Source of the DNA: a virus
Virus record (IMG/VR): IMGVR_UViG_3300046169_000019
Coordinates: 1 to 25,406 of that record
Strand: one strand, 5' to 3'
DNA: 25,406 nt
Shown here piece by piece: positions 1-6,271 of this stretch; the stretch's first letter is position 1; every line of letters begins with the position of its first letter. The notes under the pieces are model-generated. The model saw nothing but the letters and a program-made list of their open reading frames with translations, made no database searches and was not told the DNA's origin. The position numbers and the translations under genes were made by a program.

Positions 1-253
1 CTGCTGAAGTCGCAGTGGCTGCATTACCAGTACAAGTTCCTGCTGTAGTAGCTGAGCCTGCTGTAGCTGCATGGGTAGAATCTAGCTGTGCCTGGGTTTT
101 CGTTACTGGACCAGTGATGTTCGGGAACGTCTGCTTCAAGACACGCTTAATGTTTCTTATGTGGTCATCAGCCTGGGACAGGGGGTCTGTGGCTGTAGGG
201 TCGGTTGCAACAAGGTCATCAATGTAGTCGGGGGTGGGATTCTCTATGCCCAT
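1..253 (-). CDS. Tail fibre / tail protein, N-terminal part (runs off the window)
   Basis: Reading from an ATG at 253, the frame stays open for 84 codons to the window edge, so the 3' part is missing. The N-terminus begins MGIENPTPDYIDDLVATDP and continues with DDHIRNIKRVLKQTFPNITG. From established knowledge, this 'DHIRNIKxxLKxTFPNITG' block is a recurring N-terminal signature of phage tail fibre and tail-collar proteins, thought to attach the fibre to the virion. After it comes an Ala/Thr/Gly-rich stretch, typical of an extended fibre shaft. An AAGG Shine-Dalgarno-like sequence lies about 12 nt before the ATG. It is the first gene after the 1.17-kb gene-free region and would be transcribed from the promoter-like motif at 957-984. 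It is distinct from the 749-residue fibre at 17435-19684. Confidence 0.85.
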   Translation of the reverse strand, partial: MGIENPTPDYIDDLVATDPTATDPLSQADDHIRNIKRVLKQTFPNITGPVTKTQAQLDSTHAATAGSATTAGTCTGNAATATSA

Positions 254-491
254 AGGTATGTACCTTCAAGTGTATATTCTATTGTGTATTCTAATGTATG
301 TACTGTTGTGGTTCTGAGGTGGTCTTGTGTTGACAAAGGCCTGACAACAACAACAACAACGAAAGGGTTTAACGGTATTTTTGAATCCATTGGCATTTAG
401 ACCCATTGGGGGTCGTTTTCTAGGGCAGGAGTCCCTGGAATCATAGGTCTATCTGCTGTAACCCGCATGAACACTGGGTTTCTTAGGTCAA

Positions 492-506
492 TCGATATAA
501 TATCGA
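492..506. repeat. Inverted repeat with arms TCGATA/TATCGA
   Basis: Perfect 6-bp arms separated by TAA, in an A+T-rich part of the gene-free region. This could be an operator for a dimeric DNA-binding protein or a cruciform-prone site. No regulator can be assigned. Confidence 0.5.
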
Positions 507-589
507 CTGCTTATTTATTCTTTGGTGTTGGACATTAGACATTTGAATCTGAAAATTGTTAGGACTAGGGTATTTCTCTTTGTTGAAAA

Positions 590-680
590 AAGGGATGTAA
601 ACCACCTAAGACCACCAGGGTAAACCTAAGACCACCAGGGTAAACCTAAGCCCACCACAGTCCACCTAAGCCATCCTAAG
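590..680. repeat. Tandem 20-bp repeats carrying CCTAAG
   Basis: Two identical 20-bp units (605-624 and 625-644, starting CCTAAGACCACC) are followed by degenerate copies. CCTAAG recurs at 605, 625, 645, 665 and 675, so the first four are exactly 20 bp apart, close to two helical turns. A decayed copy (AGGGATGTAAACCA) precedes the array. T7 and T3 carry arrays of the related heptamer CCTAAAG next to their terminal repeats; that is established for those phages. The parallel here is inference, and in this window the motif lies on the strand opposite to the genes. Confidence 0.85.
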
Positions 681-956
681 CTCGTCTACTGCCTAACCAT
701 TGTCTGTCCATTGCGACTCAACCTGAGAGCCACTACAGCCGTCTAAAGAGCTAATCTTCAGCAGCAACAACAGAACACTGTTGAGGGAGACATGAGTTCT
801 GAGGTTGCTACTGAAGGCTAACTACTGAGGGACGGTAGATACCACTATTGTTCTTCTTATGGTCTTATTCTTATGTTCTCGGATGTTTTCGAGTCAGGCA
901 GTGTCAGTGTCATTAGCAGCACTGTAATCCAGTGTGTGACGGCTCGTGCCTGTAGG

Positions 957-984
957 TATCTCTAAAGGGTGGACAAAACTGTTT
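957..984 (-). promoter_or_regulatory. Phage RNA polymerase promoter-like motif upstream of the tail gene
   Basis: The minus strand reads AAACAGTTTTGTCCACCC followed by TTTAGAGA, matching five other intergenic copies in the window with one inserted T in the downstream box. It points toward the tail gene at 253. The CACCCTTAGAGA core resembles in layout the CACTATAGGGAGA core of T7-family promoters, with a melting/initiation segment after CAC. Promoter function is inferred. Confidence 0.65.
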
Positions 985-1248
985 TATCTTAAGTAATAGC
1001 TTATGCCTCTGAGTAGACCCCAGGTAGAACCTAGGTTGACTCAGTGGTCACACTAATAGTGGCTATTGTTATACGATGGGAGTAATGTGCTAGGTGGTGT
1101 TGAGATGGACAGTAAGCAATCCTAGGAGACCTCGCTGTCTCCACTAGTGGATGCTACTGTCCTCTCTTCACCTCCACTAACTTCTTCTTATCATCCGTGA
1201 ACAGCAAAGTAAGACAGCTACCATACAACAATGATTATCACCTGTATC

Positions 1249-1264
1249 TAATACTTAAGTATTA
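1249..1264. repeat. Perfect 16-bp palindrome TAATACTTAAGTATTA
   Basis: An uninterrupted palindrome in the gene-free region about 160 bp downstream (in transcription sense) of the DUF3310 gene. A related half-palindrome (TCTTAAGTAAT) occurs near 987-997, just before the promoter motif. A dimeric regulator site is plausible, but nothing in the window identifies a binding protein. Confidence 0.5.
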
Positions 1265-1424
1265 CTTAGGTTATTTACTGCAATAATGCATAACTAATAT
1301 AGCTATAAGTCATGTGTTCTTAGGTCTCCTCACCAGTAAAATATGCACTGTGTCAATCCTGGCATAAACCACTGAATAAGGAACCCAAGAACACCTATGA
1401 ACTATATGCTCACCTTCACTATCT

Positions 1425-1772
1425 TTAGTCTACTTTTGATTGCAATTGATAGCTTGCGATTAACCTCGTCAGATACCAATCGGCCTTCTGGAGGTCTTCC
1501 AAGGACTTCCCTTTCCTCTCGTACCTCCACAGATACTTGAGGCAGTTACCCTTACAATAACCATTGAATGCTTCAGGGGTCATTGATTCTTCAATAGCCT
1601 CTATGCACTCTATCTTGCCACTGTAGTGGTCAGGGTGGTTGACCATGTCTACTTCTGTATGGCTGCCACCCTCTTCTTCCTCGGCTACCAGGGCTTCATA
1701 CTTTGATGTTATTGCAGGGAATTTCTTTCTTAGGTTATCCCAGTCTTGTGGGGTTGCATCGTTGATACTCAT
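1425..1772 (-). CDS. DUF3310 protein (T7 gp1.7-like, possible nucleotide kinase)
   Basis: This 115-residue protein carries the DUF3310 signature in its second half: VNHPDHYSGKIECIEAIE, then GYCKGNCLKYLWRYERKG and DLQKADWYLTRL. The family is widespread in phages and includes, as I recall it, T7 gp1.7, a nucleotide kinase active on dTMP/dGMP. The first 45 residues, including a run of glutamates, are unlike the core and may be a flexible extension. The ATG overlaps the TGA of the upstream gene in an ATGA arrangement, with AAGGAG just ahead, so the two are translationally coupled. It is the last gene before the gene-free region. The family assignment is firm; the enzymatic role here is inferred. 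Confidence 0.85.
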   Translation of the reverse strand: MSINDATPQDWDNLRKKFPAITSKYEALVAEEEEGGSHTEVDMVNHPDHYSGKIECIEAIEESMTPEAFNGYCKGNCLKYLWRYERKGKSLEDLQKADWYLTRLIASYQLQSKVD

Positions 1773-2047
1773 ACTAATCGACTCCTTAATCTTTCTTGGG
1801 AAAGGACATCAGCTTTAGTTTCTAACCTGGGCCAGACTGTTGCTCTGTTAGGTTTTCTAGGTACCTTCTCTTTGATTTGTGTTCTGTATATCAAGTCATC
1901 AGTAACTATGTCGTGCTTGTATATCCTGTTCTTTAGAGTGTTGTAGACGATGCCAGTGATGTTTGATATCTCTCTGTAGGTATAGAACTCACCGTCCTCA
2001 AACCTAGGGTCATCGCCTTCATATTTGAATTGTCTTGTAGCTGCCAT
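1769..2047 (-). CDS. Hypothetical small protein, possible DNA-binding fold
   Basis: A 92-residue protein with no family I recognise. Residues about 22-50 (TYREISNITGIVYNTLKNRI) read like a helix-turn-helix, where 'REISNITG' and 'YNTLKNRI' would be the two helices. The C-terminal third is rich in Arg/Lys. A strong Shine-Dalgarno (AAGGAG) precedes the ATG at 2047, and its stop overlaps the start of the DUF3310 gene by 4 nt. It belongs to the replication-module operon. A DNA-binding role is a guess from the residue pattern only. Confidence 0.7.
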   Translation of the reverse strand: MAATRQFKYEGDDPRFEDGEFYTYREISNITGIVYNTLKNRIYKHDIVTDDLIYRTQIKEKVPRKPNRATVWPRLETKADVLSQERLRSRLV

Positions 2048-2071
2048 GTATTGCTCCTTAATAACATGGGA

Positions 2072-2281
2072 CTAACTGCCGCAGCTATCACACTGCTGCA
2101 GCATTAGCCATTCTTCTTCTGTGATGCCAGTCATGATGAACTCACGCTCTGTGGCTGTTAGGTGTGGACATACATCCTGGATAAGCTCACCTGCTTTCCA
2201 TCGCCTTAGCTGCTCAGTGGTTATGTCGATATCACGTTTATGTAAGGCACCAGTGACCTTTGACTGTCTCTCGATAATCAT
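2072..2281 (-). CDS. Conserved small phage protein of unknown function
   Basis: Starting at the ATG at 2281, which overlaps the exonuclease stop as ATGA, this gives 69 residues. A start 15 nt further upstream is possible but less likely. The segment LTATEREFIMTGITEEEWLML, with 'T..EREF.M.GIT.EEW', is a pattern I associate with small proteins common in many tailed phages, with no established function. The C-terminus has CDSCGS, a lone CxxC pair. It sits directly behind the 5'-3' exonuclease and ahead of two other small genes, so it likely belongs to DNA metabolism. Confidence 0.75.
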   Translation of the reverse strand: MIIERQSKVTGALHKRDIDITTEQLRRWKAGELIQDVCPHLTATEREFIMTGITEEEWLMLQQCDSCGS

Positions 2282-3036
2282 CGTCCTGGCTCCCACATAT
2301 TGATAACTTCATTGTCTGCATCCCAGTCGCACCACCTAAGTATTCTGGCGCATCTGCTCTGGACTATTGCATCCTCTCTGGTAAGCCCTGCCTTGATGTA
2401 AGCCTGTGCTACAAGCTCCCAACTAGGGTGATTACCTAGGACCTTCTCAGCGGTCTTAGGACCTATCCTGGGGCATCCTGAGTAGCCATCTGTAGCATCA
2501 CCCATCAGACACTGCATATAGAACCAATGGTCTGCTTCCAGGTCTTTAACCTGTAGCATCTCATCAGCCATAGGTCTGTAGAGTTTGCCTGGGATGGTCT
2601 TCATATCTTTGTCATCACTGACGATGACTGTAGGCTTAGTCTTTGCAGACTGAAGAATACCCATGATGTCATCAGCTTCTAGGGTGTCTTGCCAGTGGCA
2701 TGGATAGTTCTCCTTTGCCCACTGGACCAGGGCTTTGTAACCGACTGGTTTTCTGGTCTTCTTTCTGTTGCCTTTATAGTCTGGCAGCACAGTCTTTCTG
2801 AAGTTGCTGCCTTCGGTTAGGCACACCAGTATTTCATCGCTGCCTAAGCGTTCCTGGAACTCTTTTATCCTGGAGGCAAACATTCGTTTTGCAGCAGCCA
2901 GGTCAGTTGTCAGGGACCATATGTCATCACCCCAGTCGACCTCTTCTTCACAAGATGAGCAAGCCTGGTACAGGTAGATATCACCATCGATGAGCAGCGT
3001 TGTTTTGGTGTCACATAAGTTGTTCAATACGTTCAT
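2278..3036 (-). CDS. 5'-3' exonuclease, T7 gp6-like (FEN-type)
   Basis: A 252-residue protein of the PIN/FEN-type 5' nuclease family. Acidic metal-binding residues appear in order: LLIDGDIYLYQA (residues ~14-25), TLEADDIMGI (~119-128) and VIVSDDKDMKTIPG (~138-151). The helix-hairpin-helix-like GCPRIGPKTAEKVLG follows at ~187-201. In T7 the homologue removes RNA primers and degrades host DNA during recombination and replication. Its start overlaps the upstream gene by 26 nt and AAGGA lies just before the ATG. It lies downstream of the DNA polymerase, as in T7. The family call is strong. Confidence 0.93.
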   Translation of the reverse strand: MNVLNNLCDTKTTLLIDGDIYLYQACSSCEEEVDWGDDIWSLTTDLAAAKRMFASRIKEFQERLGSDEILVCLTEGSNFRKTVLPDYKGNRKKTRKPVGYKALVQWAKENYPCHWQDTLEADDIMGILQSAKTKPTVIVSDDKDMKTIPGKLYRPMADEMLQVKDLEADHWFYMQCLMGDATDGYSGCPRIGPKTAEKVLGNHPSWELVAQAYIKAGLTREDAIVQSRCARILRWCDWDADNEVINMWEPGR

Positions 3037-3376
3037 CTAACCCATCCTTAAAATCTAAGCCTTCTTCAGTAATCATCCACTGGTTACTAAACATCTCGTA
3101 GTCGACTTCGGTTGTTATTAGTCCACGACTAGCGCAGACAGCGATGTGCCAGGCAGCTTTCCTGGCTATGTTTGATTTGACTGTGAACGGTTCTCTGGAT
3201 GCTTTGTCTAGGACAATCCAGAACGCCATGAGCTGCTCTAAATCGTTTTCTAAATCACAGTCATCAGTGGGTGTCGCTCCAAGTTGCTCCAACGGAAAAT
3301 TCTGCTTCGATTGGGAGTTGGATGTTGAAAGCTCTTCCTGTTTCTTCCGCCATTCTTCTAGTGATATCACCGACAT
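3011..3376 (-). CDS. Hypothetical protein overlapping the 3' end of the DNA polymerase gene
   Basis: A 121-residue protein beginning MSVISLEEWRKKQEELS. Its first 113 nt overlap the end of the polymerase gene in another frame. A GAGGT Shine-Dalgarno-like sequence about 11 nt before the ATG supports this start. No second ATG near 3264 gives a well-supported shorter form. The C-terminal part (residues 45-121) has a hydrophobic, helix-like pattern and an acidic tail that reads into the exonuclease start. I do not recognise a family. The long overlap may reflect an extended N-terminus added by overprinting. Confidence 0.72.
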   Translation of the reverse strand: MSVISLEEWRKKQEELSTSNSQSKQNFPLEQLGATPTDDCDLENDLEQLMAFWIVLDKASREPFTVKSNIARKAAWHIAVCASRGLITTEVDYEMFSNQWMITEEGLDFKDGLDERIEQLM

Positions 3377-5045
3377 GGTTTGCTACCTCTTCAGTTCTAC
3401 ACGCAATCTGAACCTCGTCATGAATCCAACCCATGATGTAGGCATCAATCTTTTGTGTAGTAAGTTCTTTATCCACCAGGGCAACCCATTGCTTACATAG
3501 GATTGCACCTGCTGACTGTAGAAGTTGAGACAGACATCGATGCTCTGACCTCACGAACAGCTTTCTGCCGTCCATGCCTTTGAGATATCCACGCTGATAT
3601 GCTGTGTTCAATTCTTGTTTTAGTTTTTTAAATGCAGGTACGTTCTTATCAAAGTCAGCCTTTAGACGTTTACCGTCTTTTGCTGTACCTCCGACAATCT
3701 TGCCTATAAGACCATCCCCACCCCCATAAAGAGTGGCATAGATAAATGTCTTGGCTTCGTCCCTTGTCTTGAGTCCTGCTGCTTTTTGGTTATAGGTATG
3801 AATGTCACCTGAGAGTATCTGCTCGGCATACTCACCATCATCCTGTAAGTAATGTGCCAGGCACCTAAGCTCTAGACCAGAAAGGTCAGCACCTACCAGG
3901 CACCATCCTTTAGGAGCAGTGAATAGGTCTCTACACTTCTTACCGAAGGCTGCCCTGGTACTAGGAACTTGGGCGAGGTTAGGATACCGATGACTTGCTC
4001 TACCGCTGACAGTACCACCACTGACAATACTGTGTCGCAGCTTACCGTCCTTACCACAGACCTTCATCCATGCCTGGCTACCTTCTGCTAGTTGAGCTAT
4101 TCGCTTTTGTACCAGGAAGAACTTTGCAAGCTTCTGTGCTTCTGGATATGGCAGCTGTGATAAGACAGTCTCGTCTACCTTAGCTTCTCCACTGGGGGTG
4201 AAGGCTTTAGGTTTCCATCCATATTTCTTAACCAGGCAGAAGTGGATATGCTTTCTAGAGTTAGGGTTGAACTCGACTACCTTAACCTTAGTAAACGGCT
4301 CTCCTTTAACGTATCCACGAGTCTTGTTGTTTACCTTGGGGATGAACTCTGTACGTATCTCCCAGGGCTCAAACAGCTCGTCAAGCTCCTTCTCAAGCTC
4401 AATACGAATAGAGGCCAGTTCTGCATATAACTCACCTGCTGCCTTAACATCGAATGTCCAACCATTGTTACCAATACGATTACACACCTCAGCTAACTCA
4501 TGCTCCAAGTCAATAGAACGACCAGAGAAATCCTTACTGTCTTTCATAAGCTTTTTGTAGAGCTCATAAGTCACTCTTACATCTTGCTCACAGTAGTCGA
4601 GCATATCCTGGTTACACTCTTCCCAACCGCCTTCATAGTCACCCTTCATGGTTCCCATACGAAGACCCCAGGCCTTGAGTGAATGGCTGCCCCACATACG
4701 TTTTTGAAAGCCATCTGGCAGCGATACTGAAACAGCATCATCATTCATCAAGTCAGCTGAAACCAACCTGGATAGAACCAGGGTGTCAGTTATAGTGCCT
4801 TTAGGCCGCCAACTTGGGTAAACCTTTTGTAGTGCAGGGATATCAAAGTTAATGATGTTGTGACCAATGATTTCATCAGCTTCTGCAAGTAGCTCTAGTG
4901 CAGCAGCAATGCCTTCTGGTCCGTGGTAGATTTGTGAAGCGTTTTTACGTCTATCCCCAGTTTCCGTGTCAAGGATAGCGATGCAATGAATAGTGTCTAA
5001 TTGGTCGAGTAGTCCATTACTCTCCAGGTCAAATACTAGGCTCAC
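3264..5045 (-). CDS. DNA polymerase, family A, T7 gp5-like
   Basis: A 593-residue polymerase. The N-terminal 3'-5' exonuclease has the DxE pair (VFDLES, D6/E8), GHNIINFD (D68) and YCEQDV (Y151/D155). The polymerase domain shows motif A (GADLSGLELR), motif B (RDEAKTFIYATLYGGG) and motif C (MGWIHDEVQ). The C-terminus ends WSDTH, close to the T7 ending. T7 gp5 is 704 residues; much of the difference falls in the thumb, where T7 has a roughly 75-residue thioredoxin-binding segment. Here only about 35 residues link 'FEPWEIRT' to 'VVEFNPNSR', so host thioredoxin binding is unlikely (inference). The start is a GTG overlapping the upstream stop as GTGA, indicating coupling. Confidence 0.96.
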   Translation of the reverse strand: MSLVFDLESNGLLDQLDTIHCIAILDTETGDRRKNASQIYHGPEGIAAALELLAEADEIIGHNIINFDIPALQKVYPSWRPKGTITDTLVLSRLVSADLMNDDAVSVSLPDGFQKRMWGSHSLKAWGLRMGTMKGDYEGGWEECNQDMLDYCEQDVRVTYELYKKLMKDSKDFSGRSIDLEHELAEVCNRIGNNGWTFDVKAAGELYAELASIRIELEKELDELFEPWEIRTEFIPKVNNKTRGYVKGEPFTKVKVVEFNPNSRKHIHFCLVKKYGWKPKAFTPSGEAKVDETVLSQLPYPEAQKLAKFFLVQKRIAQLAEGSQAWMKVCGKDGKLRHSIVSGGTVSGRASHRYPNLAQVPSTRAAFGKKCRDLFTAPKGWCLVGADLSGLELRCLAHYLQDDGEYAEQILSGDIHTYNQKAAGLKTRDEAKTFIYATLYGGGDGLIGKIVGGTAKDGKRLKADFDKNVPAFKKLKQELNTAYQRGYLKGMDGRKLFVRSEHRCLSQLLQSAGAILCKQWVALVDKELTTQKIDAYIMGWIHDEVQIACRTEEVANHVGDITRRMAEETGRAFNIQLPIEAEFSVGATWSDTH

Positions 5046-5296
5046 AGAGCAAGCTCATGTTGTTTAGCGTTTGCTTTATGTGCCACGTTAGAATCAAGGC
5101 TCCAAGAACCAATAATGGTCGGCTTACCGTGTCTGTTAGTGACAGGTATGTCGTGCCTGACTACTGGGTAACCTTCTTCTTTAAGCTTGTGAATGACTGC
5201 TGAAATACGAGTAATACCCATGTTCTTAATGGCGTAAAAACTAGTAATGCTTTTGCCTGTTTCCAGGTATGTTAAAACTGAATCTTTCTGACTCAT
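5042..5296 (-). CDS. Winged helix-turn-helix protein (HTH_39-like)
   Basis: An 84-residue protein whose residues 5-46 (starting DSVLTYLETGKSITSFYAI and ending HKLKEEGYPV) match the small phage helix-turn-helix family in which a 'SITS..A...GITR....I..LK.EGY.V' pattern forms a winged helix. This domain appears in many phage early and middle regions, but its DNA targets are unknown. The remaining 35 residues are predicted as a short beta wing (THRHGKPTIIG-like) and a charged tail. GGGAG precedes the ATG, and the stop overlaps the polymerase GTG start. It may regulate or assist polymerase expression. Confidence 0.82.
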   Translation of the reverse strand: MSQKDSVLTYLETGKSITSFYAIKNMGITRISAVIHKLKEEGYPVVRHDIPVTNRHGKPTIIGSWSLDSNVAHKANAKQHELAL

Positions 5297-5335
5297 GATG
5301 TGTCTCCCTAATGTTTTTATATGAGGTATAAAAAG

Positions 5336-6247
5336 TTAATCGGCTGATAAGCCTTTGAAAATGTGTGCGATAACATCCACAGTCCATCCGTTGCCTAACA
5401 TCTTGTATCGCTGTGTGTTAGACACTCCTTCTGTGTAGTTGTCGGGTACAGTTTGTAGACGTTCGCATTCGATGGGTGTTAGCTTTCTGAAGTGTGAAGA
5501 GGGTCGGGATAATTTCGGCCTTAGAGTAGCCCTAGTGTCTTCAAAATAATTATAAGGAACACCTTTGTAGATATTTGCCGTTAAAGTAAAGGCTTTTTCT
5601 TTATCAGGTGTCTGTGTGTACCCATCAGCCCTGCGGCTACCTGCTTGGGCCCACTTGTCGTTACCTCTCTCCATGTATGCCACTGCTTTAGCAGAGTGGA
5701 AGTGTTCTGCACCTATCTGGTGATAGTCCTCAAGTATATCTTTGAGTAAAATACCCTTGTCATCTGGCTGCTCATCAAAAGGAATGTTAGTCCAGTACAG
5801 TCTCTGTCTATTCTGTGCGGACACAAGGTTACTGTTAATAGCGACTGGTTCGACACCAAGTATTTCTGTTATCACATCCTGTGACTCTTGTTTCATACTT
5901 ACGTTTTCTAGTAAGAAATACTTTGGCTTACACTCCTTAACTAATCGTGCAAATTCAAAAAACAATTTAGACCTAGGGTCATCAAAGTTGAGCCTCTGTC
6001 CTGCAAAACTAAATCCCTGACAAGGTGAGCCACCTATGATTAAATCAATCTTATGACCATCAAATGTCTCTGGATAAGACACATCCTGTACATCACCTAC
6101 ATGGATTATGTCTGGGTAGTTTTTCTTTGCTATCTCCATTGCGTACTTATCAATCTCAGATGAAAAATACTTATCTACTTTTATACCTAATTTTTCTAAT
6201 GCGATTCGCCCACAGGCCATCCCATCGAATAAACTCAATACGTTCAT
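5336..6247 (-). CDS. C5-cytosine DNA methyltransferase
   Basis: A 303-residue protein with the Dcm/HhaI-type motif order: motif I (LSLFDGMACGRIAL, residues ~4-17, SAM binding), motif IV (GGSPCQGFSFAG, ~73-84, with the catalytic cysteine), motif VI (LLENV, ~113-117), motif VIII (QNRQRLYW, ~146-153) and motifs IX/X (RKLTPIECERLQ; MLGNGWTVDVI). It methylates cytosine C5 in a short recognition sequence that cannot be read from the protein. No cognate restriction enzyme gene is adjacent, so it is an orphan enzyme, possibly protecting phage DNA from host restriction. A good Shine-Dalgarno (AAGGAAG) precedes the ATG. By eye it contains no CCWGG sites, unlike its flanking genes, which suggests later acquisition. 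Confidence 0.95.
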   Translation of the reverse strand: MNVLSLFDGMACGRIALEKLGIKVDKYFSSEIDKYAMEIAKKNYPDIIHVGDVQDVSYPETFDGHKIDLIIGGSPCQGFSFAGQRLNFDDPRSKLFFEFARLVKECKPKYFLLENVSMKQESQDVITEILGVEPVAINSNLVSAQNRQRLYWTNIPFDEQPDDKGILLKDILEDYHQIGAEHFHSAKAVAYMERGNDKWAQAGSRRADGYTQTPDKEKAFTLTANIYKGVPYNYFEDTRATLRPKLSRPSSHFRKLTPIECERLQTVPDNYTEGVSNTQRYKMLGNGWTVDVIAHIFKGLSAD

Positions 6248-6271
6248 ATATAACTTCCTTTGGTTCGATAT

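Larger units (their letters stand above)
254..1424. other. Gene-free region of about 1.17 kb between the replication genes and the tail gene
   Basis: No credible reading frame was found on either strand. The only frames are short, lack ribosome sites or lie antisense to the tail gene start. The stretch holds a phage-promoter-like motif (957-984), a CCTAAG repeat array (about 590-680), perfect palindromes (492-506, 1141-1150, 1249-1264), small hairpins (768-783 with arms CAACAG/CTGTTG; 1125-1142 with arms GGAGAC/GTCTCC) and a short CAA microsatellite (344-360). An untranslated leader of about 700 nt would separate the promoter motif from the tail gene start at 253. Such density of symmetric and repeated sequence suggests an origin, a packaging or terminus region, or a structured leader. 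Which of these it is cannot be told from sequence alone. Confidence 0.8.

Noticed and set aside
344-360. CAA microsatellite as a functional element
   Set aside because: A short trinucleotide run with nothing else to tie it to a function; noted only as part of the gene-free region.
15-400. Two overlapping plus-strand open frames
   Set aside because: They are antisense to the tail gene start (1-253), which carries a recognisable fibre signature and ribosome site; the plus frames show low-complexity sequence and no family.
590-680. 20-bp repeats as a CRISPR array
   Set aside because: The units are directly abutting with no unique spacers, and no cas genes are present.
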